A stretch of DNA of 43,370 nucleotides from a virus. The stretch covers positions 1 through 43,370 of the IMG/VR virus record IMGVR_UViG_3300031878_000002; one strand, 5' to 3'. A program made the translations under genes and the position numbers. This document shows positions 30,848 through 40,065 of this stretch, one piece after another. Under the pieces are notes generated by a model. The model searched no databases, was not told the origin of the DNA, and saw nothing but the letters and a program-made list of their open reading frames with translations. Position 1 is the stretch's first letter. Each line of letters starts with the position of its first letter.

Positions 30848-31330
30848 ATGAGCAGATTTTTTCTCAAGTTAAGAACAATCGAGGCGTTTGACGGACGCCT
30901 GCAAATTACTTTCAAGCCACAAACGCTAGGCTTGCTCGTCGAGGCTGATGAATTCTTGACGGAATTCGAAGCCGCGATTGACGATTACCGTATCAAAACC
31001 GAGACCAGAAAGGCGTTGAGAGATATCGCGTCCGAATACGCAACCTTGCTCGTCGCCACTGAATCTGTTGTGGTCAAAGCCTCAGTTAGCTTGGATGATA
31101 CGGTCATCGCGGCTTTTGTGGCGTGGTTTAACGAGCTTGATTTAGACGATACCGATTTCGCGGATTTGTGGGACGCGCGGCTTGAAATGCCCGACTGGAT
31201 CGTCTCGGAATGGAGTCGTGCGTATTTGGAAGCGCAACGGCTGAACTATGATAAGGCAAGCGCGCCTTCCGAAACGCTTAGCGAGGCTGATCGGGAGTCG
31301 CTCAAAAGCGAAGATAGCCCTTTAGCCTGA
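30848..31330 (+). CDS. Tail assembly chaperone G-like protein
   Basis: A 160-aa protein; ATG at 30848 with GAGGTGG upstream, preferred to the TTG at 30830. It follows the tail tube and precedes the tape measure, like lambda G. The sequence is helical and acidic (ADEFLTEFEAAIDDYRIK, FADLWDARLEMPDWIVSEW). Two codons before the TGA stop is a -1 slippery heptamer (31318-31324) that leads into a frame open to 31620. The short product would coat the tape measure during tail assembly; the frameshifted product supplies the tube-recruiting part. Confidence 0.8.
   Translation: MSRFFLKLRTIEAFDGRLQITFKPQTLGLLVEADEFLTEFEAAIDDYRIKTETRKALRDIASEYATLLVATESVVVKASVSLDDTVIAAFVAWFNELDLDDTDFADLWDARLEMPDWIVSEWSRAYLEAQRLNYDKASAPSETLSEADRESLKSEDSPLA
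31318..31324 (+). promoter_or_regulatory. Programmed -1 frameshift site CCCTTTA
   Basis: In the G frame the codons read CCT TTA with the preceding base C, giving C CCT TTA, a canonical X XXY YYZ heptamer. Slipping back one base reads CCC TTT and enters the frame of 31366-31620, which is open from 31318 because a TAG at 31315-31317 closes it upstream. A 6-bp stem (GCCTGA at 31325-31330 with 31355-31360) could form just downstream. Confidence 0.8.
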
Positions 31331-31620
31331 GGCGTTCAGCATGGCGCTCGCAGTTCAGGCAAGCCATGATTGAACGCGCGCGCAACGCCGTGATTCCAGA
31401 AGCAATCACATGCGAGCCAGATGATTGGGCTTTCCACTACCCGCCAATCATAGTCTTGCTCGGCTTCGATCTATGGCGTATGTCCGATTTTACGCGCTTA
31501 CCGACGCCTGATGAGGTCGCTCAAGTCGACCGGCGATGGATTGAAGATTTAAGCGTGTGCTACGCGCTGTATCAGCACAAAATAGAGTGGTATAGGCGGT
31601 ATGTTCAAAGCAACGCTTGA
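31318..31620 (+). CDS. Frameshift extension (T part) of the tail assembly chaperone
   Basis: This frame supplies the C-terminal 100 residues (PFSLRRSAW onward) of a 257-aa G-T fusion: 157 G codons from 30848 plus this part. The first in-frame ATG, at 31366, has no ribosome site, so production by frameshifting is favoured. The segment carries DWAFHYPPIIVLLGFDLWRM and ends EWYRRYVQSNA; the T part in lambda binds tail tube subunits. Its end overlaps the tape measure start at 31601 by 20 bp. Confidence 0.75.
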   Translation, partial: PFSLRRSAWRSQFRQAMIERARNAVIPEAITCEPDDWAFHYPPIIVLLGFDLWRMSDFTRLPTPDEVAQVDRRWIEDLSVCYALYQHKIEWYRRYVQSNA

Positions 31621-34162
31621 AATTAGCCTCAAGGGAGCTAAGGAAAGCGCGCAGACGGCTGAATCGCTGACCGCCTCGCTCAATCGCGCTAAGAAAAGCG
31701 CTGAAGCCTTGAAAGATACGACTTTGAGCGGGCTTGAGCGGCAAGCGCGTTCGGCGGCGGGCGCGACCGAGTCGTATGCACAGCGGATTAAGCGCGCGCA
31801 GCTTGAAATGCGCGCTTTAGGCGAAGCGTCGCAACAAGCAGCTCGATCCGATTTCCGTCCGTTGCTCAGCCAGTTGGATGAAGTCGAGCAGAAAGCAAAG
31901 CGCGCTTCAAACTCCCTGCCGTCCAAGCTCGCCAATCGTTTTGGCGGAGCAGTCGGCGGTTTAGTTGGCGGGCTTGGCGCAACGCTTGGCGGCGCTTTTG
32001 GTGGGAGCGGAGGCGCGGCGATCGGCGCGGCTTCGAATGCGATCGGCGGCGTCCTTGCGACGGGGATAGGAAAAGCTGGGATCGGGACGTTATCGGCTTC
32101 GCTTGGCGCGATTGGCGTAGCGGCGGGCGCGGCGGGTCTTGCTATTGCCAATTTCACGAAAACGCTTGAGCAGCAAGCAGATCGCTTCAAAGCGATTCAA
32201 CAGACGCTCACAGCCTCAGCGGGATTCACGGCGACCGCGACGCGCAGTCAAATTGAAGCAGAGCTGATCGCCTTGCAAGCGCAACAGAAACAAATTGAAG
32301 GGCAGCGCGCAGCCGTTCAGAGACAGATTGTCCAGATTAATCAAGCGGCTGATGAGGTCGCGCGAAACAATCCGCTAAATCCTGTCATCCGATTGGCGGC
32401 TGAGGCGGCGCGCGGGCAATTCTTAGGCGAGCTGAACAATCAATTGAACAGTCTAGCGACCGCAGCGCAGCAAAACGCGCTTGCGCAAGACCGTCTGCGC
32501 CAAAGCCTTGAAGATGGGACGGTCGCCGCTAACAATGCGGCGCGTCTTGAGCAGGTGTTGCTGGAGACGCGCCTCGCTCAAAACGTGCAGGCGGAGCGCA
32601 CGACCGTGCAGCTGTTTCAAGATTTAGCGCGCGCGCAACGCGAAGGCGGCGCTAAGGCAATCCAAGCGCGGATTGACAGTTTGCGCGATGAGGAGCAGGC
32701 GATCAAGGCGGGTCTTGAGCGCCTGAATCGTATTCCGATAGGGCAATTGAGAGAGGATGAAATCCAATTGATTGCCCAATTCACGTTGCGCCTCGCCGAA
32801 ATCCAGCAGATTATTGCGAATACCGAGCGCGATATCTTGCCCGCTGCGCAGGCTCGCGACCGTGAAATTGAGGCGATGGAAAGGCAACGCCGTGTGCAGG
32901 AGGCGCTAGCTAGGCAACGCGAGCGCGATTTGCAGCAGGCTATCCAAATCGCAGGGCAATTGAAGCAACTCGACGCGGCTTTTCAAGAGAGGCAACGCTT
33001 GAAAGCGGAAGAGGCGGCTATACGGGCGCAACGGGACGCAGAGGCTTCTGAATTTCAGGCGCGGATTGAACGCGCAAGAGAGGCGGAACGGGCGGCGACT
33101 GTGCAAGCGCGCATTGCTGATATCGAGCGCGACACGGCGCGGCGTATCGCCGATTCGCGCACCAAATTTGAGCAGGAGTCGCTCAAAGCCGCGCAACGCT
33201 TTAACGAGCAACGGTCGCAACTTGAGCGCGATTTCATGCGCAGAGAGCTTGACGCGCTCAACAAATTCCGCCTGAGCGAAGCGCGACGGACTGAAGACTA
33301 CTACCGCGCCCGCAATCGCCGTTTAGAGGACTTGCAAGCGCAATTGACGGAATTGGCGGCGGAAGGCGACGTCGCAGGCTTTATTGCCGCACAACGGGCA
33401 GGCGAGCGCGATTTGCGGCGCTCGGCTGAGGACTTCGATGTGACAGGACGCCGCGCTAGTGAAGATTTCTTGCGAGAGCGTGAAGAGGCTCGCCGCGCTT
33501 TTGAAGAGCGGCTTGCCGATTTGCGCAACAATTACGCGCTTGAGCGCGCCGAGCGGCGACGCGCTTTACAGGAGCAGATTGCCGATATCCAGCGCGCTGG
33601 TCAAGAGCGCATTGCGCAGGAGCGAGATTCGCTTGTAAAGCGGATCAAAGAATCGCAGCGGATTGAGCAGGAATTCGCCGCGCGCCGCTTGCAATGGCAA
33701 GCGGAAGATCAGGCGCGCCGGGAGCGGCTTGAGCGAGAAGGCTATCAAAGGCAACGCGCTGCCTTAATTGAGGAGCAAAAGCGGCTAACGCCCGTCGTCA
33801 GGCAAGTCTTCAGACCGATTGAGCAAGGGCTGCTCCAAGTCGCGCAAACTGCGCAGCGAGTCTTTAGCCTGTTGAGCGGCGGTAGACCGACTATTGGTGG
33901 TCGAATCGTAGCGAACGCAGCAGGCGGTATCTACACAAGCCCGACACTAGGCTTGCTTGGGGAGCGGCGCGGATTCGGCGATATCGTGATACCTTTCAAG
34001 CAAAGCGAGGGCATTGAAAACGCCTTGAATCGCTTTTCAGCTAAGGCGAGCAATAAGACGGTCGTGGTCAATATAGGGCAAATTGGCGGCGATCCACAAT
34101 TCGTCAGAGCTGAAATTGATAAGTTGGGATCGAGAATAATAGAGGCGCTGATAAGCGATTGA
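31601..34162 (+). CDS. Tape measure protein
   Basis: An 853-aa protein; ATG at 31601. The N-terminus has KATLEISLKGAKESA, then helices. Residues about 108-185 are a glycine/alanine-rich hydrophobic segment (GGAVGGLVGGLGATLGGAF and onward) that could insert in the membrane. Residues about 200-735 are a long Arg/Glu/Gln/Ala coiled coil. The C-terminus has GGRIVANAAGGIYTSPTLGLLGERR and GFGDIVIPF, common in tape measures. The length sets tail length; about 850 residues corresponds to a tail of very roughly 120-130 nm at 1.5 angstrom per residue. Confidence 0.9.
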   Translation: MFKATLEISLKGAKESAQTAESLTASLNRAKKSAEALKDTTLSGLERQARSAAGATESYAQRIKRAQLEMRALGEASQQAARSDFRPLLSQLDEVEQKAKRASNSLPSKLANRFGGAVGGLVGGLGATLGGAFGGSGGAAIGAASNAIGGVLATGIGKAGIGTLSASLGAIGVAAGAAGLAIANFTKTLEQQADRFKAIQQTLTASAGFTATATRSQIEAELIALQAQQKQIEGQRAAVQRQIVQINQAADEVARNNPLNPVIRLAAEAARGQFLGELNNQLNSLATAAQQNALAQDRLRQSLEDGTVAANNAARLEQVLLETRLAQNVQAERTTVQLFQDLARAQREGGAKAIQARIDSLRDEEQAIKAGLERLNRIPIGQLREDEIQLIAQFTLRLAEIQQIIANTERDILPAAQARDREIEAMERQRRVQEALARQRERDLQQAIQIAGQLKQLDAAFQERQRLKAEEAAIRAQRDAEASEFQARIERAREAERAATVQARIADIERDTARRIADSRTKFEQESLKAAQRFNEQRSQLERDFMRRELDALNKFRLSEARRTEDYYRARNRRLEDLQAQLTELAAEGDVAGFIAAQRAGERDLRRSAEDFDVTGRRASEDFLREREEARRAFEERLADLRNNYALERAERRRALQEQIADIQRAGQERIAQERDSLVKRIKESQRIEQEFAARRLQWQAEDQARRERLEREGYQRQRAALIEEQKRLTPVVRQVFRPIEQGLLQVAQTAQRVFSLLSGGRPTIGGRIVANAAGGIYTSPTLGLLGERRGFGDIVIPFKQSEGIENALNRFSAKASNKTVVVNIGQIGGDPQFVRAEIDKLGSRIIEALISD

Positions 34163-34169
34163 GGGAGTG

Positions 34170-35108
34170 ATGAACGAAGGGTTGCTAGACGCTTTGAAAC
34201 GCCGATCTGAGACAAGCGAGACGTTTCGTGAAATCGCCGCCAGATTCGGAGTCAACCCTAACACACTCCGCCGCCGCGCGCAGCGCCTAAACCTTCACAC
34301 TCCTCGACCACCTGCTAAGACCCGACGCATTGTTGTCTTGAGCGATATTCACGCCCGTCCAAGCTGGGAAATCCTAGAAAAGGCAATCGCGCTTAATCCC
34401 AATATCGTCATTTTGGCAGGCGACCTGTTCGATGGGCAACAGGCGAATCCACATGAAAGCGATTTGAAGTTCAGGGCGCGGACTTTGGCAGAAGAAAGCA
34501 AGGCGTTAGAGCGTTTCATGCGTAAGTTGTTAGCGGAGACGGACGCGGCTATCAAGGTCATCAGAGGCAATCATGATGATTGGTTCAGCCGCCTTTTGGG
34601 CAGACAGGTAGCTCGCGATTTTCATCCGTATGTGATTGACCCTTTAGAGGCGCTTCTAAAACGCATGAACGACGACCGCCTAACGCTTGTCAAGCAACCG
34701 TTTCGCTATAGGCAAGGCGATTGGATTGAGGAGCTCGCCGAATCGCGCTACTGTTGGATTGAAGGAGACGCTTTCATCAGCCATATGAACTTTGGCGGCA
34801 AATGGGCGGGCGACGCCGTCAAGAAACTTTACGAATTCTACTTAAAATGGCAACACACACTAGGCTTGTCTTTACGCCTTTTCATACAAGCGCACGGGCA
34901 TAAACAAGCGCTGCTCTACCATGACGGCGGCAATGTGCTGTTAGCGGAGATCGGGGCGTGCGCAAAACCGAGCGTGGAGTCGTACAAATTGGCGCAGCGG
35001 GCAGGCGGCTCTCCGATGGTACAGGGCGGCTGCACTTTTGAGCAGGCGCTTAGCAACGGCAAATGGCGTACCCTTTTAGGGTCGTTCAGATTTCTAGACT
35101 TGTTATAG
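34170..35108 (+). CDS. Metallophosphoesterase with N-terminal helix-turn-helix
   Basis: A 312-aa protein. ATG at 34170 has GAGG five bases upstream; a GTG directly before it is too close to the site. Residues about 18-40 are a helix-turn-helix (TFREIAARFGVNPNTLRRRAQRL). A calcineurin-like metal site follows: SDIH (D59, H61), GDLFD (D85, D88), GNHDD (N134, H135, D136), then ISHM and AHGHKQ. The last histidine of the usual GHxH is replaced by K-Q, though the set is otherwise complete. Such enzymes hydrolyse phosphoesters of nucleotides or nucleic acids. It sits between tape measure and hub, so it is an accessory gene in the tail operon. Confidence 0.85.
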   Translation: MNEGLLDALKRRSETSETFREIAARFGVNPNTLRRRAQRLNLHTPRPPAKTRRIVVLSDIHARPSWEILEKAIALNPNIVILAGDLFDGQQANPHESDLKFRARTLAEESKALERFMRKLLAETDAAIKVIRGNHDDWFSRLLGRQVARDFHPYVIDPLEALLKRMNDDRLTLVKQPFRYRQGDWIEELAESRYCWIEGDAFISHMNFGGKWAGDAVKKLYEFYLKWQHTLGLSLRLFIQAHGHKQALLYHDGGNVLLAEIGACAKPSVESYKLAQRAGGSPMVQGGCTFEQALSNGKWRTLLGSFRFLDLL

Positions 35109-35122
35109 CGAGGAGTTCGGAT

Positions 35123-35326
35123 ATGAACAAGCTACTGGTGAAGCTAGTTTTAGGGCTGACGGCAGGCGTAGGAGTCTGCTTTTCATTCGTAATGGCGGCA
35201 AGCTATTTGTGTTTCGGCTTAGGGCTTAGCGACGGTTTTAGCAAAGGCGTGTTTTGGCTTGTCGTCACCATCGTTTCAAGCATCGTTTGGCTTTTGACTA
35301 CCGATGAAAGGTACTGGAGAGTTTAG
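35123..35326 (+). CDS. Small two-helix membrane protein (67 aa)
   Basis: ATG at 35123 with AGGAG upstream is preferred over the frame opening at 35063 inside the previous gene. The protein is MNKLLVKLVLG followed by two hydrophobic helices (about residues 8-31 and 41-57) with a short polar turn, and a charged end (DERYWRV). Size and topology fit a class II holin, but no lysin gene is adjacent, so this stays open. It lies between the metallophosphoesterase and ThyX genes. Confidence 0.65.
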   Translation: MNKLLVKLVLGLTAGVGVCFSFVMAASYLCFGLGLSDGFSKGVFWLVVTIVSSIVWLLTTDERYWRV

Positions 35327-35330
35327 CACC

Positions 35331-36113
35331 ATGTTGACTTCAAGCGTTCTGGATAAAGGCTTTGTCGAGCTTCAAAGCGTAACGCCCGCCTTCGATCCCG
35401 TTGTTGAGGGAGAGCGTGCGCATCGCGGTCAGCTAACATCCGCTGATTTGGCGGTCGTGAACGCGGCTAGGGTAAGTCGGTTAGGAACGAGCGTGTCGAC
35501 GGAGTCGGACAAGCGTCTAATTGAATATTTGGCACGTCATAAACACACAACGCCTTTTGAGCATGTTGTGTTCACTTTCCGCGTCAAAGCGCCTGTAATC
35601 GTATGGTGGCAATGGATTCGCCATCGCTGGGCTTCATACAACTTGCAGAGCGGGAGGTATACCGCGTATGAAGAAAACGATTGGCATATCCCGATCGAAT
35701 GGCGTAAGCAAAGCAAAAGCAACAAACAAGCGAGTATGGGCGTATTGCCGCACGACCAGAGCGCTAAGCTCACAGAATCGCTGATCGACCTGTACGACCA
35801 AGCCTATGCCCTTTACAAGAAAGCGATCGATATAGGCGTTGCACGGGAGCAGGCACGCCTTTTCTTGCCTGCCTTTGGCGTGTATTACATGGGCTATGTC
35901 ACAGCCAACTTGTGGTCTCTGCTGAACTTCATCGGGCTGCGCGACTCGGACGAAGCGCAGGCTGAAATACGGCAATACGCAACCGCTATCGGGTCGTTAA
36001 TCAAGCGCGTCGCGCCGGTAAGTTACGCGGCATGGCTTGAAAGCGATCCGTCAATTGAAGGCAACGACGGCATACCTAAACAGATGCAATCGGATTTGGC
36101 GCATGGCGAGTGA
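35331..36113 (+). CDS. thyX: Flavin-dependent thymidylate synthase
   Basis: A 260-aa protein. ATG at 35331 has GGAG about 12 bases upstream; an in-frame ATG at 35304 lacks a site and overlaps the membrane protein gene. The signature RHRX7S is exact: R97, H98, R99, S107, continuing SGRYTAYEE. Conserved flanks TPFEHVVFTFRVKAPVIVWWQWI fit ThyX. It makes dTMP from dUMP using methylenetetrahydrofolate, NADPH and FAD, raising the thymidine pool for phage replication. It is encoded in the tail operon, not with replication genes, so it would be expressed late. Confidence 0.95.
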   Translation: MLTSSVLDKGFVELQSVTPAFDPVVEGERAHRGQLTSADLAVVNAARVSRLGTSVSTESDKRLIEYLARHKHTTPFEHVVFTFRVKAPVIVWWQWIRHRWASYNLQSGRYTAYEENDWHIPIEWRKQSKSNKQASMGVLPHDQSAKLTESLIDLYDQAYALYKKAIDIGVAREQARLFLPAFGVYYMGYVTANLWSLLNFIGLRDSDEAQAEIRQYATAIGSLIKRVAPVSYAAWLESDPSIEGNDGIPKQMQSDLAHGE

Positions 36114-36121
36114 GGTGAGGA

Positions 36122-36562
36122 ATGCCAACTAATCGTAAGACAAATCACAAGATCGCGGCGGGAGTTCTGACCGTCGCGCAAATGGCGTCGCAGCCGCTCA
36201 TCAAAGATTTCCCTAAGCAATCCGATCAAGGAGCTGTTGATTGGATTGTAGATAGCGCTAAATCCGATTTGCCGACACGCGCTCGCCAAACCGCCTTATC
36301 GGGACGGCAATATGAAGGCGGCTTTTGGTCATGCTCGCTTGTGTTCCCATACCTGACCTTCGGCATGTGGACTTACCTGATGAACCAACTGAACTTGACG
36401 AACGCGCTTTTTGCCAGCGCGACTGTTCAGGTTTATGACGAGTCGGATTCGCTTGTCACGATTCAAGGCATTGTCCTCAAGCCTGAATTCGGCGACTTGC
36501 AACCTGTTTTTGGCGGCTTCCGCGATGTTAAATTTAGAATCGTCAACGGGACGAAGCTATGA
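36122..36562 (+). CDS. Unknown 146-aa tail-tip-associated protein
   Basis: ATG at 36122 with GAGGTGAGG upstream; its stop overlaps the hub start by 4 bp, so the two are coupled. A basic N-terminus (PTNRKTNHKIAAG) precedes a beta-rich region (GGFWSCSLVFPYLTFGMW, SATVQVYDESDSLVTIQGIVL) and ends DVKFRIVNGTKL. Position between the accessory cassette and the hub suggests a distal-tail or adaptor role, but I recognise no family. Confidence 0.65.
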   Translation: MPTNRKTNHKIAAGVLTVAQMASQPLIKDFPKQSDQGAVDWIVDSAKSDLPTRARQTALSGRQYEGGFWSCSLVFPYLTFGMWTYLMNQLNLTNALFASATVQVYDESDSLVTIQGIVLKPEFGDLQPVFGGFRDVKFRIVNGTKL

Positions 36563-39500
36563 AGCCGACTAGCGCGCTCACAACAGCGCAACGCGACTCG
36601 CTCAAGACGGCGAGGGCGACCGCTTGGTTTTATGCACGTCCGGACACGGTCGTGGCTACCCTGACTGTGACAAGCGCGCTGAACACGCTAGAAGGGCGTG
36701 TCAATGTGAGCGGATCGCTCTCAAACGTGACAGCCGACATGACGGCTAAGGTCAAGCGCGGATCAAACCTTGTCGGTTACTACCGAATCCGCAAAGTGGG
36801 CGGCTCTGAACTCTACTTAGGCGCGGATGTAAATGACAAGGGCTTGTTTCAATTCGGGCAAGCGCTGCCGCCAATCGCCGCTAACGACACGATTGAAGTC
36901 TTAGACCGCTACGATTTGGCGTCAAAAATCCCGCGCATTGATACGGGCGCGTCCGTCATTTATGAAGACTACGATATCGCCTATAGCGACCAAAACACGA
37001 CGCCTGCACCTTACGGGCGCGTTTGGATTCGCGAGGCGGCAAGCGGCGCTTGGAGTACGCATTACGGAGGTTTCACCAGCGGCTCTACCATAGACCTTGA
37101 CATTCGCGTTGAGGCGTACTCTTTTGTGAGCGGCGCTTACAGCTTCAACTTCACGTTTCCATCATCGTGGGTTGTGCTATCCTCAAACACGACCGCGCTT
37201 GTCGCCGAGCGGCAAGTCCGCGTGCCAATCGGCGCCTTCAGCTTCACTTGCACCATCACACAAAATGCCAAAACGCGCACTTTGACGCGCTACGTCGTCG
37301 TGGACGACCGCGCCAATCCTACGCTTTTCAAGGAGCTGCTAGATTTCAGCGCCGAATTCACAACAGAAGGCGTCCGCTTATCAGGTAGCCTGCGCGCTCA
37401 AGACGCGCAGACCTATCTCAGCGGTATCTCTCAAGGCGCGTTCAGCCTGATCGCACTAGACACTGAACAAAATGCCGCATTTTCTCGTGTTTACGCAGGA
37501 TTCTTTGACGGAGGTAGTTATACCTCACGAGAAGAGGAAAGGGCGGCTCAAATCGCCATTTTTGACGTATCCGAAACGCTCAGGCGAGTCTATTGCGCCT
37601 CTCAACTTTTCGAGCGCAAATCGACAGTGGATACATGGCAGAAATTGCCGCAACCGCTCAGTCATCCTGCTTTTGCCGTCTATTGGCTTTTGGATTGGCG
37701 CGTCGCCAATTACCATCGCCTGTTCAATTTTGAGGTGTACAGCACAGCTTCGGATTACAAGGCGATCGCATTGAAGTCGGATCGCGGATCGCTTTGGCAA
37801 GCGATTCAAGCCATGACAGGTCGCTTGCCGACTGCGATCTTATGCGCGAGCGCGGACGGGCTGCGCATTGATGAACGCCCTGAACTGTTGAGCGCGGCGG
37901 CGCGCAACGCAATCCTCACGCGCTACACACTGACTGAAGATGATGTTGCAAGCCTGAACATATCGGTCGCGCAACGCGCGCGCTATCGGCGTGCTAGGCT
38001 CGCCGCCTTTTTGCCCGTCGCGTCGGATGATGAAAAGCCGATTCCGATTAGATCGGGCGCGACGGCGATCAACGGCGAGCAAGAGCAGGACACAGACGGC
38101 TTGTTAACGCTCAGTCAAGCCGAGCTGAATCGCGTTGCAGGCGACACGCTCGCCGCGCTCAACGCGCCGTATGAGCGGATTCAATATGAGCTGATCGGCG
38201 CGCTCGGCATGGCTTTCATGCCGTATCACCAACAATTCGTAGGCAACAACATCGCTCAAGCCTATCACGAGCTTTTCAGCGCGGCTTTCACGCAACGCTG
38301 CATTCCGGTAAGCCTCAGCTTGACTGTAGAGGCAGGCGGCGTTGTGCGGACGAGCTTGACTGTCAAGCCCGAAACGGACGGCGCGGACGGCGTTACCTTG
38401 CCGATACCTATTGAAGGCGAATACAGCATCGTCGAGCCGTTTGAATTGCCGCCTTATGAACTACCGCCAATCGAGCTAGACTTAGGCGAGCCGTTGACTT
38501 ACGATCCCCCGACGCTCATGCCCATAGGCGAAAACGGCTCAAATGAGCGCGGGCGCTTCTTTCTGCTCACAAAAGACAACCGAGTCATCCGCGTCACTTT
38601 TGACGGGAATGGAAATCCGCAATTTGCAGATATCAGCCCTGATGTGAACATTCGAAACGCGCTTGGGCAAAGCGAGATGTTGCAAGCCTACTGGCAATCG
38701 CCTGAGCGCCTTTACATAATGGGTAGGGATAGTTTTGCCATGACGCCAAATGCGCGGATCGCCGCTCCGTCATGGATCGAGATTAAGAACGCCAATCCCG
38801 CTAACTCAAAACAGGTTGTGGTCACCTTTGGTCCGGGCTCTTACCCTTACACACTTGTACAAAACGCAAACATATTTACCTCTGACGGCAATCCGCCGCC
38901 TTGTGTGGACAACCCCGCCAATCCGATGGTCATTCGAATCGATTTAGGAGCGAGCAGATCGGGAAATTTCACAGTTCAATTGGATTTTTTCAGACCCGAT
39001 TTTCTAAGAAGTTCAACTACGGATTGGATAGCTCGGGATGAATCGTTCACAAATCTGGGGTCTGGTGGATTTTCGTCAACTGCGGCTGTTCCTAATCAAT
39101 GGAATACGACCAATCCCTCCACTTTCACAGGCAACAATGTTCGATACATTGACATCACAGCGACTTTAGGGTCTGGTTTTGGCAGCCCCGTTTTCCGCTT
39201 TGACAACATCAAAATCACCTATCCTGTTTCGCAGACGGGAAAGTTCGACGGCAAGTACGATTTCGCGAGCTTGCCCAGCGCCAATCAATTCTGTTGGCTC
39301 GGCGTCCGCGTCATCAATGGGCAGCCTACCGTCATTTTCTACAAAACGGCGAACGCTTTTCAAGGCTTCTATGCCGTGCCGATCGCCAAAGAAGTCGCTA
39401 ACATGACCTACGGCATTGCTTTCAATCCGCACAATGACAAGGAGATTTACATCACAGCGGGCGACCCAGCGGATGGATCGGGCGCTGTTTACAAGTCCAT

Positions 39501-40062
39501 CAATGGCGGCTTGAGCTTCGTGAAGACGAGCGTGCCGCTTGCAACGCGAGGTGGTGCGATCCATTGGAATTGGTCAACACAGACCGCCAATACGCCAAAC
39601 ACAAGCGAGAGCAATCTGCGCGCGGTTGAAGGTGTTGTCGGTAGCAACATTGTGTTGCGGCGCGGGTTCACCAACACAAGCAACGTGACCAATAACACGG
39701 GCAATTGGCTGCGCACGCGGCAAGGTTTGCAATTTGCGCATATTGACCTCGACTTCGGCTTTTACACGGCTTCAAACGGCAATGTGTTCAGATCGACGGA
39801 CGCGGGCGTGACTTGGAGCGCGGGCGCTACCGTAACGGGCGGATCGGGCTTCTACGTTAACGGCGCGGCGCAATACCTTTTGGCGACGAATTTCCTGCTC
39901 ATCTTTGGTTACCGTTGTCTAGGCTATAGCACGAACGGCTTCACGTCTTATACGAGCCTATGGAACGCCTATGATACATGGCGCGCGGCGAACTTAGGCG
40001 CGGCGGTAGGTGAAGAGATTGTGAGCGCGGTAGTGGATATTGGCTACGCTGTGAAGAGGTGA
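36559..40062 (+). CDS. Large tail hub/tip protein with Asp-box repeat region
   Basis: An 1167-aa protein; ATG at 36559. The N-terminal half is beta-rich with a tail-hub-like section (SVIYEDYDIAYSDQNTTPAPYGRVWIREA; FSLIALDTEQNAAFSRVYAGFF) and a long stretch with repeated strands. The C-terminal third resembles a beta-propeller: KSINGGLSFVK and a clear Asp box RSTDAGVTWSAG at about residue 1078, as in BNR/sialidase-type repeats. Such tips contact host surface glycans. Size and place after the tape measure agree with a Tal/tip protein. Receptor or enzymatic activity is not provable from sequence. Confidence 0.75.
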   Translation: MKPTSALTTAQRDSLKTARATAWFYARPDTVVATLTVTSALNTLEGRVNVSGSLSNVTADMTAKVKRGSNLVGYYRIRKVGGSELYLGADVNDKGLFQFGQALPPIAANDTIEVLDRYDLASKIPRIDTGASVIYEDYDIAYSDQNTTPAPYGRVWIREAASGAWSTHYGGFTSGSTIDLDIRVEAYSFVSGAYSFNFTFPSSWVVLSSNTTALVAERQVRVPIGAFSFTCTITQNAKTRTLTRYVVVDDRANPTLFKELLDFSAEFTTEGVRLSGSLRAQDAQTYLSGISQGAFSLIALDTEQNAAFSRVYAGFFDGGSYTSREEERAAQIAIFDVSETLRRVYCASQLFERKSTVDTWQKLPQPLSHPAFAVYWLLDWRVANYHRLFNFEVYSTASDYKAIALKSDRGSLWQAIQAMTGRLPTAILCASADGLRIDERPELLSAAARNAILTRYTLTEDDVASLNISVAQRARYRRARLAAFLPVASDDEKPIPIRSGATAINGEQEQDTDGLLTLSQAELNRVAGDTLAALNAPYERIQYELIGALGMAFMPYHQQFVGNNIAQAYHELFSAAFTQRCIPVSLSLTVEAGGVVRTSLTVKPETDGADGVTLPIPIEGEYSIVEPFELPPYELPPIELDLGEPLTYDPPTLMPIGENGSNERGRFFLLTKDNRVIRVTFDGNGNPQFADISPDVNIRNALGQSEMLQAYWQSPERLYIMGRDSFAMTPNARIAAPSWIEIKNANPANSKQVVVTFGPGSYPYTLVQNANIFTSDGNPPPCVDNPANPMVIRIDLGASRSGNFTVQLDFFRPDFLRSSTTDWIARDESFTNLGSGGFSSTAAVPNQWNTTNPSTFTGNNVRYIDITATLGSGFGSPVFRFDNIKITYPVSQTGKFDGKYDFASLPSANQFCWLGVRVINGQPTVIFYKTANAFQGFYAVPIAKEVANMTYGIAFNPHNDKEIYITAGDPADGSGAVYKSINGGLSFVKTSVPLATRGGAIHWNWSTQTANTPNTSESNLRAVEGVVGSNIVLRRGFTNTSNVTNNTGNWLRTRQGLQFAHIDLDFGFYTASNGNVFRSTDAGVTWSAGATVTGGSGFYVNGAAQYLLATNFLLIFGYRCLGYSTNGFTSYTSLWNAYDTWRAANLGAAVGEEIVSAVVDIGYAVKR

Positions 40063-40065
40063 GGT

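Noticed and set aside
31366-31620. Separate 84-aa gene starting at ATG 31366
   Set aside because: No ribosome site, and the frame is open back to the slippery heptamer; a frameshift product explains it better.
35304-35331. ThyX starting at ATG 35304
   Set aside because: No ribosome site before it and it overlaps the membrane protein gene; ATG 35331 has GGAG upstream.
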